This document shows positions 1-8,376 of a stretch of DNA of 25,212 nt, piece by piece. The first letter of the stretch is position 1. Each line of letters starts with the position of its first letter. Made by a program: the position numbers and the translations under genes. Origin of the DNA: Prevotella sp. UBA6429. GTDB taxonomy: Bacteria; Bacteroidota; Bacteroidia; Bacteroidales; Bacteroidaceae. Under the pieces are notes generated by a model. It was given only the letters and a program-made list of their open reading frames with translations, made no database searches and was not told the origin of the DNA. The DNA lies in assembly GCA_002437285.1 (NCBI GenBank), contig DJOV01000128.1, positions 1-25,212 on the forward strand, read 5' to 3'.

Positions 1-294
1 GCCTTCGCGTCTTTTGAGCCGAGCTCACGACACGAAGGTTCACCTGTCTCCCCACGGCTGTCGCCGCCTTTCCTCTTCAAGGGCTGGCTTTAAACCCAGT
101 TAAACCGCTCACGCCATTCACCGGTCCCTGTCCACGGAGTGTAAACAGCAAATCGTGCGAGACATGCGTGAGCGGTTTACCCAGTTTGTAATTCTACCGC
201 GTGAGCGGTTTAATCTGGTTTATATCGGTTTACATTCAGCCCAACGTAAGGGACCCTTCACTCCAAATTCCGGAAGAGCCTTTCAAATTTCTCT
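1..294. other. Left-edge region without a convincing gene
   Basis: No reading frame here looks like a protein; two frames open to the left edge stop by positions 93 and 104 with low-complexity Ser/Pro/Arg translations. The stretch holds a nested hairpin at 2-38 (CCTTCGCGT against ACACGAAGG, with GAGC/GCTC inside) and three copies of a 14-base motif, described separately. It lies downstream of the minus-strand gene at 295-1110, so it may contain that gene's 3' end or the control region of a gene beyond the left edge. Confidence 0.6.
101..212. repeat. Three copies of the 14-base motif GCGTGAGCGGTTTA
   Basis: Exact copies occur at 166-179 and 199-212 on the plus strand and at 101-114 on the minus strand. 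The two direct copies start 33 bases apart, about three helical turns; the inverted copy lies 65 bases from the first direct copy, about six turns. The last copy is preceded by AC, giving a small palindrome ACCGC-GTGA-GCGGT at 196-209. The regular spacing would suit a protein-binding array, but the inverted pair could equally form a stem in RNA. Function is unknown. Confidence 0.7.
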
Positions 295-1110
295 TTAAAA
301 CTTTCTTTTCGCTATGTGGTTGAGCGGCAGCGTATCGTCTGTGATACGTCCCCACAGCTCATAGTCCCTAAACTGGTTGCGCTGAATCTCGATGACTACA
401 TAGTTGTCGTCCAACCAATGGGCCGCATACCTCTTGGGGTCTGCCTTGGGTGCATGGGTCTCGAAATAAGTTTTTCCGTCCGATGTGGAGCCGAAGATTT
501 GTCCGCCCATGTAGATGAAGTTGCTGGGCGTTAGCCCCACGATGTCCGTTCCCTTGTAAGGTGCCAGTCCTTTCTTCTTGATGTTCTTCATGGCCTCCTT
601 CACGTCCACCATCTCGTCGAACAGTCCTATCCTGCGCCAGTTGCCATAGAGAGGCTGCTTCTTGTCCATGGTTTTGGCCGGAGTCATGAGGGCTTCAAAG
701 AGGGCTTTGCCAGCCTCCGAGCGTTCGCTGGCGCTATAGAACTCCGTACACCAGTCGTTTTTTGGGTAGAGCAGTGTCTCGTTTGCGCTCCACCATTTCA
801 GGGTGAAGTGGTTCGCGTCACTGTCGTAGATGCGGCTGGCGGTGGGATTGTTGGCCGCAGGCGCTTCGCCTGTGTAGTCGAAGACGCTCGCGTCGTTGGT
901 GCCGATGACAAATCTCGGTTCGTTGATGACGACGGTCAGTGTCACACTGTCTGTGCAAATCTTGTATTGGTCGAGCGATGGCAATATCTTGTTGTTGGTC
1001 TTGTCGATCAGGCTTGTCAACTTGTACACACCTCGTGGGTTGTCGGTCTGGGCGTAGGCGCCCAACGATGCGGAGGCAAGCGCCATGGCGGCGATGATGA
1101 GTTTTCTCAT
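295..1110 (-). CDS. Secreted protein of unknown function, DUF4488-like, with two lipocalin-like repeats
   Basis: The 271-residue product begins with a clear Sec signal peptide (Met-Arg-Lys-Leu, then a hydrophobic run, likely cut after AYA at residue 20). The mature part shows an internal repeat: a GVYKL motif near 27-31 and a GNWRRIG motif near 156-162 each open a beta-rich half, and the chain ends with ELWGRITDD (251-259), the kind of closing strand seen in lipocalin-like domains. From memory the sequence resembles the Bacteroidales DUF4488 family, for which I know no established function; this assignment is an inference. A likely periplasmic or surface-exposed beta-barrel binding protein is the cautious reading. 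The ATG lies 44 bases downstream of a good -7 element at 1154-1161. It is probably transcribed alone, since a hairpin separates it from ilvE upstream. Confidence 0.85.
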   Translation of the reverse strand: MRKLIIAAMALASASLGAYAQTDNPRGVYKLTSLIDKTNNKILPSLDQYKICTDSVTLTVVINEPRFVIGTNDASVFDYTGEAPAANNPTASRIYDSDANHFTLKWWSANETLLYPKNDWCTEFYSASERSEAGKALFEALMTPAKTMDKKQPLYGNWRRIGLFDEMVDVKEAMKNIKKKGLAPYKGTDIVGLTPSNFIYMGGQIFGSTSDGKTYFETHAPKADPKRYAAHWLDDNYVVIEIQRNQFRDYELWGRITDDTLPLNHIAKRKF

Positions 1111-1153
1111 GTCTCTTGGTCTTTGTGAATTGTTTGGTTTTTAGATGTTTTCG

Positions 1154-1161
1154 CAAAGGTA
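1154..1161 (-). promoter_or_regulatory. Bacteroidetes -7 promoter element for the DUF4488-like gene
   Basis: Reading the minus strand, TACCTTTG matches the Bacteroidetes -7 consensus TAnnTTTG. It lies 44 bases before the ATG at 1110, which gives a normal short leader. No TTTG sits at the expected distance upstream, so the -33 part is not recognisable. A second TACCTTTG on the same strand at 1210-1217 is an alternative, further upstream. Confidence 0.55.
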
Positions 1162-1200
1162 GAGCAAGCGAAAGCAATGAGAGTTCGCTCTCAAATTGTC

Positions 1201-1217
1201 TACCTTTTGCAAAGGTA
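1201..1217. promoter_or_regulatory. Inverted repeat containing -7-like elements
   Basis: TACCTTT (1201-1207) and AAAGGTA (1211-1217) form perfect 7-base arms around a 3-base spacer. The right arm with its preceding C is a TACCTTTG -7 element on the minus strand, while the left arm is one base short of a match on the plus strand. It could be a second promoter for the gene at 295-1110 or an operator. No plus-strand gene follows. Confidence 0.35.
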
Positions 1218-1316
1218 TGTATAATTGTTGAGAAAACCTCTTGTGGCCTTCTTTTTTCTTGAGCGTTTTCATTTTCCTCTCTCTTTGCAAGAAAGTAGGC
1301 CGTAGGCATAATAAGC

Positions 1317-1370
1317 CAAGAGCCATAGCCCTTTGCGGCCGCAGTGTAGCCGAAAGGGTTATGGCTCTTG
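1317..1370 (-). terminator. Long hairpin downstream of ilvE, probable terminator
   Basis: CAAGAGCCATAGCCCTTT at 1317-1334 pairs with AAAGGGTTATGGCTCTTG at 1353-1370: 18 pairs, one of them a G-T wobble on one strand. A second small stem (CGGC 1336-1339 with GCCG 1349-1352) continues inside. It lies 55 bases past the ilvE stop codon. On the minus strand the following bases are only moderately T-rich (GCTTATTATGCC), so this is a probable terminator or mRNA 3'-end stabiliser rather than a textbook one. Confidence 0.6.
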
Positions 1371-1424
1371 CGTTGGGAGGACGCGTTGAGACGTGTGTCT
1401 CCCCGTGAGGTTACGCCTCCGCGC

Positions 1425-2441
1425 TTAGTCGATGACGACGGTGGTCCAGCCGTGCTTGTCTTCCACGGTGCCGTACTGGATGCCGCGGAGCGTCTCGTAG
1501 AGCTTCGTGGACCAAGGTCCGGGCTTGTCGCCGAAGACATACTTCTTGCCCGTGTCGAGGTCGTCGAGCTCGGAGATGGGCGATATGACAGCTGCCGTGC
1601 CGCAGGCTCCGGCCTCCTCGAAGGAGTCGAGCTCGTCCACAGGTACGGGGCGTCGCTCCACCTTCAGCCCCAGGTCCTCAGCGATCTGGATGAGGCTCTT
1701 GTTGGTGATGGAAGGCAGGATGGAAGTCGATTTCGGAGTGACGTACGTGCCGTTCTTGATGCCGAAGAAGTTGGCGGCGCCACATTCGTCCACATATTTC
1801 TTTTCTTTGGCATCGAGGTAGAACTCTGACCCGTAGCCCTTGCTGGCGGCGAACATGTGTGCCTTCAGCGAAGCGGCGTAGTTGCCACCCACCTTGTAGA
1901 TGCCTGTTCCCAGGGGAGCAGAACGGTCCCAGTCACGCACGATGGCATACTTGTTGCATTGGAACCCGCCCTTGAAGTAGGGGCCTACGGGCGTGACGAA
2001 GATGAGGAACAGGTAGTCCTTGGCCGGATGCACGCCCACTTGCGGCGTGATGCCCACGAGCAGCGGACGGATGTAGAGCGTGGCGCCACTCTCATAGGTG
2101 GGTATGTACTCCTGGTTGAGTCTGACGACCTTCTTTACCATTTCGACAAACATCTCGATGGGCACTTTCGGCATGACGATGCCGTCGCAAGTGCTTTGCA
2201 GGCGCTTGGCATTCTCCTCCACACGGAAGACGCGAACCTTGCCGTCGGGACAGCGGTAAGCCTTGAGGCCCTCGAAAGCCTCTTGCCCGTAGTGCAGGCA
2301 GGTGGCGGCCATGTGCATGTTGATGTATTCCTCAGAGCACACTTCAATTTCGCCCCACTTGCCGTCGTGATAATAACAACGCACATTGTAGTCGGTCTTG
2401 CGATAGCCGAATGTCAAATTAGACCAATCAAAATCTTTCAT
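1425..2441 (-). CDS. ilvE: Branched-chain amino acid aminotransferase
   Basis: A cytosolic PLP enzyme of fold type IV that moves the amino group between glutamate and the keto acids of leucine, isoleucine and valine, the last step of their synthesis. At 338 residues it has the length of the longer, eukaryote-like class of BCATs. Visible family motifs are YGQEAFEGLKAYR (51-63), the PLP lysine K183 in GIYKVGGNYAAS, the ECGAANFF loop (219-226) that contacts the cofactor, and a late GACGTAAVISPI segment (278-289). The start at 2441 is supported by a promoter at 2480-2511 that leaves a leader of about 30 bases, and by a typical N-terminus (MKDFDWSNLTFGYR). It lies 98 bases downstream of xseB on the same strand with no terminator between, so read-through from xseB is possible. 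Confidence 0.97.
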   Translation of the reverse strand: MKDFDWSNLTFGYRKTDYNVRCYYHDGKWGEIEVCSEEYINMHMAATCLHYGQEAFEGLKAYRCPDGKVRVFRVEENAKRLQSTCDGIVMPKVPIEMFVEMVKKVVRLNQEYIPTYESGATLYIRPLLVGITPQVGVHPAKDYLFLIFVTPVGPYFKGGFQCNKYAIVRDWDRSAPLGTGIYKVGGNYAASLKAHMFAASKGYGSEFYLDAKEKKYVDECGAANFFGIKNGTYVTPKSTSILPSITNKSLIQIAEDLGLKVERRPVPVDELDSFEEAGACGTAAVISPISELDDLDTGKKYVFGDKPGPWSTKLYETLRGIQYGTVEDKHGWTTVVID

Positions 2442-2479
2442 ATCATCTTATATTTTAAACTTTCTGCTATAAATCGGTG

Positions 2480-2511
2480 CAAAAGTACGAATAATAATTA
2501 TTATCTGCAAC
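2480..2511 (-). promoter_or_regulatory. ilvE promoter with a palindrome in its spacer
   Basis: On the minus strand the -7 element TACTTTTG (2480-2487) matches TAnnTTTG. Twenty bases upstream is GTTG (2508-2511), one mismatch from the -33 TTTG. The spacer contains ATAATAATTATTAT, a perfect 14-base palindrome at 2491-2504, which may be an operator or merely AT-rich DNA. Confidence 0.6.
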
Positions 2512-2539
2512 TTTTGCGCCCTATATTTCCATATGAGGA

Positions 2540-2737
2540 TCAGTCTTTCCCTTCGCTGAGTATTTTTTGTATCTCCGCGTCAGTTTTGGTCAAGCGGTCT
2601 TTGCAGAGCTTGATGAGTTGCTGTGCTTTTTTCAGTTCAGCGGTCATCTCGTCAATACCCATCTCGTCGTTTTCCAGTCGTTGCACGATGTCCTCGAGCT
2701 TTCCGATCGCCTCTTCATATTTAGTTTCTTTGGCCAT
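2540..2737 (-). CDS. xseB: Exodeoxyribonuclease VII small subunit
   Basis: The 65-residue acidic helical protein has the family pattern of XseB: KYEEAIGKLEDIVQRLENDE near the start, then a helix with ELKKAQQLIKLCKDRL. XseB subunits bind the long C-terminal helices of XseA and are needed for an active ExoVII, which degrades single-stranded DNA from both ends into short oligonucleotides. It is at the short end of the family's range but not truncated. It follows xseA with a 17-base gap, as expected for co-translated subunits. Confidence 0.95.
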   Translation of the reverse strand: MAKETKYEEAIGKLEDIVQRLENDEMGIDEMTAELKKAQQLIKLCKDRLTKTDAEIQKILSEGKD

Positions 2738-2754
2738 GGTTTTATGTATTATGT

Positions 2755-4074
2755 TCAGGATAGTGTTGTCTTTATTGCTTTGACGGTTGCGGTGAACGTC
2801 CCTTTCTCCACGCGTGTCTCCACCACGTCGCCCACTTGCAGGCGCGCAGGGTCTCGTACCACCCGTCCGTCCACGAGCGTCATGCTGTAACCACGCTTGA
2901 GCAGTCGAGACGGGTCGAGCGCTTGCGCGCGCAGCGTCAGCCGCTCCAGCCGGTGCTGTTCGGACTCCATGCGCTTTTGGAACTGGGGCATGATGCTTGT
3001 AGCCAGTCGCTCCAGCCGAAATTGCTCGGTGTTCAGTTGCTCACGCATCAGGTGCGCGATGCGGGTTGACAGTCGTTCGAGCAGCGCCTCCTGTCGTGTG
3101 CTTGCCAGATGGAACAGGGTGGGAATGCGCACCATGACCTGTTGGAGCCGTGCGTGCTCCTGGGCCAGTCGTTGCCCAACCCGCAGGCTGATGGCCTCCT
3201 GCCAGTCGTCAAGCCGTTGGCTCACCACCATGAGGTTGTCGATGAGGCAGGCTGCAGCCGCCGTCGGCGTCTTCACCCGCAGGTGGGCCACCATGTCGAG
3301 CACGCTCTCGTCGCGCTCATGGCCGATGCCCGTGATGATGGGCAAGGGGAAGTTGGCCACGTTTTCGGCCAGTCGCAATGTGTCGAAGCCACTGAGGTCG
3401 GCTGTTGCGCCACCCCCACGGATGATGACCACCACATCGTAGCGGTCAGCCACCTCGTAGATGCTGTCGAGGGCGGCGATGACGGATGATTCCACCTGCT
3501 CGCCTTGCATGACGGCCGGAAACAATGTGGTCTCGAAGTGCAGCCCATGCCTGTTGTTGAGCAACTGGTCGCAGAAGTCGCCATAACCTGCTGCCTGCTC
3601 TGAGGAGATGACTGCCACCCGTTGTGCAAACATCGGCAGATTTAACTCCTTCTGCAGGTCAAACACCCCCTCAGCCTTCAGCTGGCGGATGATCTCCATG
3701 CGCTTGCGTGCCATGTCGCCCAGTGTGTAGGTGGGGTCGATGTCTTGCACGATCCATGCGAACCCATAGGCTTCGTGGAAACTGGCCGTCACCCAGAGCA
3801 GCACCTTCAGTCCGGCGTGCAGCGGTTGTCCTGTGGTGCGCTCAAACTTGGGGCGCAGTGCGCTCCAGCGGTTCTTCCAGCACTTGGCCGAGGCTCGCGC
3901 CACGGGGGTGGCGGAGAAGGGATCCTTCTGGATGAGTTCCATGTAGCAATGCCCCCGCACCTCGCGTGCCTCCGACAGTTCGGCCTCCACCCAGTATCCC
4001 CTGTCAAACGAGGTCTCGACGACCTCGCGCACCAGCGAGTTGAGTTCGTAGAGTGTTAGCGGCTTGTGTTCCAT
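2755..4074 (-). CDS. xseA: Exodeoxyribonuclease VII large subunit
   Basis: The catalytic subunit of ExoVII, a cytosolic single-strand nuclease in DNA repair. The N-terminal 110 residues form the OB-fold that binds single-stranded DNA (LNSLVREVVE, then YWVEAELSEAREVRGHCYMEL). The catalytic domain shows RVAVISSEQAAGYGDF (152-167), IIRGGGATADLSGFD (217-231), TGIGHERDESVLDMVAH (248-264) and KTPTAAA (268-274). The C-terminal part is a long helical rod rich in Arg, Gln and Leu that would carry XseB. At 439 residues it is close to the usual length. It follows the subtilase gene by 19 bases and precedes xseB by 17, so the three are probably one transcript. Confidence 0.97.
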   Translation of the reverse strand: MEHKPLTLYELNSLVREVVETSFDRGYWVEAELSEAREVRGHCYMELIQKDPFSATPVARASAKCWKNRWSALRPKFERTTGQPLHAGLKVLLWVTASFHEAYGFAWIVQDIDPTYTLGDMARKRMEIIRQLKAEGVFDLQKELNLPMFAQRVAVISSEQAAGYGDFCDQLLNNRHGLHFETTLFPAVMQGEQVESSVIAALDSIYEVADRYDVVVIIRGGGATADLSGFDTLRLAENVANFPLPIITGIGHERDESVLDMVAHLRVKTPTAAAACLIDNLMVVSQRLDDWQEAISLRVGQRLAQEHARLQQVMVRIPTLFHLASTRQEALLERLSTRIAHLMREQLNTEQFRLERLATSIMPQFQKRMESEQHRLERLTLRAQALDPSRLLKRGYSMTLVDGRVVRDPARLQVGDVVETRVEKGTFTATVKAIKTTLS

Positions 4075-4093
4075 GGTGTGTGGTGTGAGGCGG

Positions 4094-5491
4094 TTATTTC
4101 TTCAGTCCCATCTGGTAAGCCTTCCAGAAGTCGGGGATGCCGTATCCGTAGATGTTGTCTGGATGGTCGGCCCGGTCGGCCGACTTCCTGACGAGGTCCA
4201 TGATCTCAGAGGCAGTCTTGTCGGGCAGCGCCTGCCACAGGCATGCCACCATGCCGCAGGTGATGGGCGACGAGAACGAGGTGCCGTTGGCCCCTGTGAG
4301 GATGCCCTCGCCGTTGACGACGGTGGCCCGTGAGCCCACGGCAATCACGTCGGGCTTGACCCTGCCGTCATAGGAGGGGCCGACGCTGCTGAATGAAGTA
4401 TTGATGCTGTCGCGATAGGCGGCGCCCACGGTGAGCACGTCGCGCGCGTCACTGGGGAAGCCGATGCGCTTCCAGCTGCCGCCGCCCTCATTGCCTGCGC
4501 TATTGACCAGGATCATGCCTTTGCCCGCCATCATCGACGCGGTGTGTGATACGAGGGCTGTCAGTCCGTCCTGTTCGCGATACTTGTGGCTGGCCGCCTT
4601 GTCGTCAAACTGCGTGTAGCTCAGCGAGGAGTTGACGATGTCGGCTCCCATCGAGTCGGCATATTCCACAGCCTGTGCCCAGAAGTCTTCCTCCACCAGG
4701 TTTTCCAACGGGCCATATTCGCTCCTGACCAGCAGGTAGGAGGCGCCTGGCGCCGTGCCGACGAAGAGGCTGTCGCTGTTGGTGGCCATGGTGGAGAGCA
4801 CCATCGTGCCGTGTTCAAGTTCATCGTAGATGTTGGAGGTGTAAGGGTAGACACAGTTGCGCGTACCCAGGATGTTCACGTGTTTCAGATAATCGATCTT
4901 GTCAGCGTTCATGAAGCCGCCGTCGACCACGGCGATGAGCTTGCCCTCACCGCGGAAACCTGCCTCGTGGAGCTTCTGCCCGTTGAAGAAGCGTATCTGG
5001 CTTCCACCGTGCCCGTAGGGCGTCTTGGCCTTGTAGTGGGTCTGTGCCGTGTCGGCCCGGACCTTATAGAGATTGCCGACCAGCACCGAGTCTGCCCCGG
5101 CAAAAACTCTCGTCACCGAGGTCACGAAGGGCAATGCGCTGAGACGCTGGCTGGCCGTAATGCTCGTGTCCTTGACCAGCACCGTGTTGTTCCACTTGCT
5201 GCCGCCGATGACCGCGAATCCCTTTGCCGCCATTTTCTTCAGATACTTGCGCGAGATGGGCAGGTCCGTGGAGTCGACGGCCAGTCGCTGTTTACTGCGA
5301 CGGTCGAGCGCTTTCTGCGACAGGAAACGTTCCGGATGTTTCAGTGAGTAGTCGGTGCCGCGCTTGTCTTGCAAAGCCACGCGGTATACTTGGTATCTCC
5401 CTCCGGGGAAGGCCGTGCGATGATAGCTCGCCTGGGCTGTGGCGCTTAGGCTGCATAGCACCATCACACATGTGGTAAGAAGTGATTTCAT
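4094..5491 (-). CDS. Secreted subtilisin-family (S8) serine protease
   Basis: A 465-residue exported protease. It starts with a signal peptide (about 20 residues, ending SATAQA). Residues 25-150 look like an N-terminal pro-region (HPERFLSQKALDRR is a motif often seen in Bacteroidetes subtilases). The S8 domain carries the full triad: D190 in VVDGGF, H227 in ELEHGTMVLS and S405 in NGTSFSSP, with the oxyanion N334 in NSAGNEGG. There is no recognisable type IX secretion tail; the chain ends at MGLKK just after the catalytic domain, so it may act in the periplasm or be released. It is first in a transcript with xseA and xseB. A functional link to ExoVII is not apparent. Confidence 0.93.
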   Translation of the reverse strand: MKSLLTTCVMVLCSLSATAQASYHRTAFPGGRYQVYRVALQDKRGTDYSLKHPERFLSQKALDRRSKQRLAVDSTDLPISRKYLKKMAAKGFAVIGGSKWNNTVLVKDTSITASQRLSALPFVTSVTRVFAGADSVLVGNLYKVRADTAQTHYKAKTPYGHGGSQIRFFNGQKLHEAGFRGEGKLIAVVDGGFMNADKIDYLKHVNILGTRNCVYPYTSNIYDELEHGTMVLSTMATNSDSLFVGTAPGASYLLVRSEYGPLENLVEEDFWAQAVEYADSMGADIVNSSLSYTQFDDKAASHKYREQDGLTALVSHTASMMAGKGMILVNSAGNEGGGSWKRIGFPSDARDVLTVGAAYRDSINTSFSSVGPSYDGRVKPDVIAVGSRATVVNGEGILTGANGTSFSSPITCGMVACLWQALPDKTASEIMDLVRKSADRADHPDNIYGYGIPDFWKAYQMGLKK

Positions 5492-5573
5492 GTCTTTTCT
5501 CTTGTTCGTCTTATTATAATAAAAGGATTAGCGTGGAGTGTTGGCCACCCAAGCTGCCATGCCTATTTCCTTG

Positions 5574-5581
5574 CAAAGTTA
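5574..5581 (-). promoter_or_regulatory. -7 promoter element of the protease-xseA-xseB operon
   Basis: On the minus strand TAACTTTG matches the Bacteroidetes -7 consensus and lies about 82 bases before the protease ATG at 5491. No TTTG is present at the right distance upstream, so the -33 half is weak or absent. Confidence 0.5.
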
Positions 5582-5819
5582 CGTCTTTTTGTCGAGACAC
5601 TTGCCTTTTCGAGTGGAAAATCGTCAGCGGTCATTTTTTTCTCGAAACTTTCTCGAAACGGCTGCTGATATGTGATTATGCTGTGTGGCTCTTCCTCTGC
5701 CGTGACCTGTGTGCCGATGTGGTGAAGCGGAACTCCAGTTTGGAAAAAGAAACCTTTGAAAGAAAGTGGATGGTGTATATAAAAAACCAGTGATTATCCC
5801 CGATGAAGAAAAAATTTTG

Positions 5820-5827
5820 TAACTTTG
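5820..5827 (+). promoter_or_regulatory. -7 promoter element of the MATE operon
   Basis: TAACTTTG is an exact match to TAnnTTTG. It is only eight bases upstream of the ATG at 5836, so transcription would begin at or next to the start codon. It overlaps the in-frame upstream ATG at 5803, arguing against that start. No clear -33 TTTG is visible. Confidence 0.5.
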
Positions 5828-5835
5828 CCGTTATA

Positions 5836-7218
5836 ATGAACAACGACAATAAGAAAGCTACATTGGAACTGGGCACGAAGCCCGTCGGGTCCTTATTGTT
5901 GCAGTATGCGCTGCCGGCTATCATCGCCATGACTGCCGCCTCGCTCTACAACATTATCGACCGCATCTTTATCGGACAGGTGGTGGGCGCCGAGGCCATA
6001 TCCGGACTGGCCATCACCTTCCCGTTCATGAACCTGGGTGCCGCTTTCGGCGCAGCCGTGGGTGTGGGGTCGGCTACGGCCATCTCCGTGAAGTTGGGAC
6101 AGAAAGACTATCTGACGGCCGAGAATCTGCTGGGCAATACAGTGACGCTCAACCTGATCATCGGTATCGGCTTCTCCGTCATATGCTTCTTGTTTCTTGA
6201 GCCCATCCTGCGCTTTTTCGGCGCCAGCGACACCACGTTGCCTTACGCACGCGATTTCATGCAGGTCATCTTGGCCGGCAACGTGTTTTCTCACATGTAT
6301 TTCGGCATGAATGCAGTGCTGCGCGCGGCCAGCAAGCCCCGGCAGGCCATGATGGCCACCATCTTTACAGTGATGATGAACATTCTGCTCGATGTGGTGT
6401 TCATCCTCTGGTGGCACTGGGGTATACGCGGTGCGGGCCTGGCCACTGTCATCAGTCAGGCGCTGGCGTTGTGTTACCAGATGCGGCTGCTCTCCAACAA
6501 GCATGAGCTGCTCCATCTCAAGCGCGGCATCTATCGGCTGAAGGCCACCTTGGTGAAGAACATCTTGGCCATTGGTGTGTCGCCCTTCCTGATGAACGTC
6601 TGCACGTGTGTGGTGGTCATCTTCGTCAACAACCAGTTGGTGCGCTATGGCGGCGACATGGCCGTGGGCGGCTTTGGCATCTCCAACTCTGTGGCCACCG
6701 TGTTTGTCATGTTTGTGCTGGGCCTCAACCAGGGCATGCAGCCCATAGCTGGCTACAATTATGGTGCGCAGAACATCGAGCGCCTGTTGCGCGTGCTCCA
6801 GTTGGCCATCATCTCCGCCACTTGCATCATGGTGGTGGGATGGACGGTGGCCATGTTCTTTCCGCGGGTTATCGCGCACCTCTTCACCACCGACGAGCGC
6901 CTGACCGCCATGGCTGTCACGGCCATCCGTTTCAACCTCTTGGTTTATCCGATAGTAGGGTTTCAGATGGTCACCGGCAACTTCTTCCAGTGCATTGGTA
7001 AGGTGCGCATCAGCATCTTCCTCAGCCTGTCGCGTCAGTTGCTCATCCTGGTGCCATTGTTGGCCGTGTTGCCGCAGTGGCTCGGCCTCGAGGGCGTGTG
7101 GTGCGCCCTGCCCGCATCCGACGCGACGGCCTCGCTCATCGCACTGGCCATTCTCGTGACCTACATGCGGAAGTTTAAGGCGCAGGCGCGTGAGTCCCAA
7201 CAAACATCTACCGAATGA
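5836..7218 (+). CDS. MATE family multidrug/toxin efflux transporter
   Basis: An inner-membrane antiporter that would expel cationic drugs or metabolites using a Na+ or H+ gradient. The protein is about 460 residues with 12 expected membrane segments. The opening LGTKPVGSLLLQYALPAIIAMTAASLYNIIDRIFIGQVVG is the typical MATE N-terminal half-motif (given here only as family resemblance, residues 11-50), and the second half repeats the pattern near GISNSVATVFVMFVLGLNQGMQPIAGYNYGAQ. I chose the ATG at 5836 rather than the in-frame ATG at 5803, because 5803 lies upstream of the -7 element at 5820-5827 and the alignment to relatives begins at the later Met. This makes the mRNA nearly leaderless. The next gene starts 15 bases after the stop. 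Substrate is unknown. Confidence 0.93.
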   Translation: MNNDNKKATLELGTKPVGSLLLQYALPAIIAMTAASLYNIIDRIFIGQVVGAEAISGLAITFPFMNLGAAFGAAVGVGSATAISVKLGQKDYLTAENLLGNTVTLNLIIGIGFSVICFLFLEPILRFFGASDTTLPYARDFMQVILAGNVFSHMYFGMNAVLRAASKPRQAMMATIFTVMMNILLDVVFILWWHWGIRGAGLATVISQALALCYQMRLLSNKHELLHLKRGIYRLKATLVKNILAIGVSPFLMNVCTCVVVIFVNNQLVRYGGDMAVGGFGISNSVATVFVMFVLGLNQGMQPIAGYNYGAQNIERLLRVLQLAIISATCIMVVGWTVAMFFPRVIAHLFTTDERLTAMAVTAIRFNLLVYPIVGFQMVTGNFFQCIGKVRISIFLSLSRQLLILVPLLAVLPQWLGLEGVWCALPASDATASLIALAILVTYMRKFKAQARESQQTSTE

Positions 7219-7233
7219 AAACATTTGCCTGTT

Positions 7234-7857
7234 ATGAACGATAAAAAAATCATCATCAGCGTGGGCCGCCAGATAGGGTCTGGCGGCAGGATCGTGGCGC
7301 AGCGGTTGGCTGAAGACTTTGGCTGCAAGCTCTACGACAAGGAATTGCTCAACCTGGCTGCCAAGGAAAGCGGCTTCAGTGAGAAGTTCTTTGAGCAGAA
7401 CGACGAGCAGAAAGGTTTTCTGAAGTCACTCTTCCACATCCACGTGCCACTTCTGGGAGCCAACAATTTCTACAAGAATGACTTTTCCCAGGAGAGCCTC
7501 TATCAGTTTCAGAGCGATGCCATCCGAAAGGCTGCCAGTGAGAGCAGTTGCGTGTTTGTAGGCCGGACTGCCGACTATGTGCTGCGCGATGCGCCCAACC
7601 TGGTGTCAGTGTTCATCACGGCCGACATGGACCAGCGCATCCAACGGGTCTGCAAGCGCATGGGGGTAGACCGGGCCACGGCGCGCAAGTACATCCGAAA
7701 CCATGAGGAGGAACGCGCCTCCTATTATAATTACTACACGGGCAAGATGTGGGGACACAGCGAGAGCTATGACCTCTGCATCAACTCATCGCTGCTGGGC
7801 ATTGACGAGACCACGCGGTTTGTGGCCGAGTTCATAAGCAAGCGGCTGGGCTTATGA
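7234..7857 (+). CDS. Cytidylate kinase-like P-loop protein
   Basis: A 207-residue protein of the cytidylate-kinase-like family (AAA_26 type). It has a Walker A-like loop GRQIGSGGR (residues 11-19), the KLYDKELL motif that follows in this family, a central VGRTADYVLR segment and a lid-like region RVCKRMGVDRATARKYIRNHEEERASYYNYYTG. These proteins resemble Cmk and AAA_26 kinases, but this one lacks the full canonical Cmk sequence and is often found in addition to a true Cmk, so CMP/dCMP phosphorylation is only a guess. The start is the ATG at 7234; an upstream TTG at 7225 is possible but less likely. It is co-directional with the MATE gene (15-base gap) and is followed by the phosphoesterase gene after 24 bases. 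Confidence 0.88.
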   Translation: MNDKKIIISVGRQIGSGGRIVAQRLAEDFGCKLYDKELLNLAAKESGFSEKFFEQNDEQKGFLKSLFHIHVPLLGANNFYKNDFSQESLYQFQSDAIRKAASESSCVFVGRTADYVLRDAPNLVSVFITADMDQRIQRVCKRMGVDRATARKYIRNHEEERASYYNYYTGKMWGHSESYDLCINSSLLGIDETTRFVAEFISKRLGL

Positions 7858-7881
7858 GGCGATAGGGAAGGAGAAGTTGTC

Positions 7882-8376
7882 ATGAAGATAGGCATTCTGT
7901 CAGACACCCATGGTTTTTGGGACGACAAGTATGAGATGTATCTCGGTGAGTGTGACGAGGTGTGGCACGCCGGTGACATCGGTAGCATGGACGTGGCCGA
8001 CCGCTTTGAGGCCCTCGGGCCGCGCTTCCGTGCTGTCTACGGTAACATCGACGACTACTACATGCGGTCGCGTTATCGGGAGATGTTGCGCTTCGAGGCA
8101 GGCGGGGTCGACGTGTTCATGAAGCACATCGGCGGCTATCCGGGCCGATATGACAGTTCGGTGGGGCGCATCATGCGCACCAACCCGCCAAAGCTGTTTA
8201 TCTCGGGCCACTCGCACATCCTCAAGATCATGCCCGACAAGCAGTTGGGACTGCTTCACATTAACCCTGGAGCGGCTGGGCTGGCAGGTTGGCAGAAGGA
8301 ACGCACGCTGGTAAGGCTGACCATTGAGAACGGTACTTTCACCGATTGCGAGGTCATCACATTGGGAGGACGATGA
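7882..8376 (+). CDS. YfcE/MJ0936-type metallophosphoesterase
   Basis: A 164-residue cytosolic phosphodiesterase of the calcineurin-like superfamily. All metal ligands are visible: D8 and H10 in ILSDTHG, D32 in HAGDIGS, N55 in YGNIDD, H82 in MKHIGG, and H110/H112 in ISGHSH. Members hydrolyse model phosphodiesters with Mn2+ in vitro; the natural substrate is generally unknown. The start ATG has AGGAGAAG upstream at 7868-7876, a good ribosome-binding site. Its stop codon overlaps the start of the next gene by four bases (ATGA at 8373-8376), so the two are translationally coupled. Confidence 0.95.
   Translation: MKIGILSDTHGFWDDKYEMYLGECDEVWHAGDIGSMDVADRFEALGPRFRAVYGNIDDYYMRSRYREMLRFEAGGVDVFMKHIGGYPGRYDSSVGRIMRTNPPKLFISGHSHILKIMPDKQLGLLHINPGAAGLAGWQKERTLVRLTIENGTFTDCEVITLGGR

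Larger units (their letters stand above)
5492..5835. other. Divergent intergenic region with promoters in both directions
   Basis: This 344-base stretch separates the minus-strand protease operon from the plus-strand MATE operon. It contains a -7 element for each direction, at 5574-5581 (minus) and 5820-5827 (plus). Short frames here have no family resemblance and translate like untranslated leader. A short direct repeat CTCGAAAC occurs at 5641-5648 and 5652-5659. I see no riboswitch or RNA gene. Confidence 0.6.
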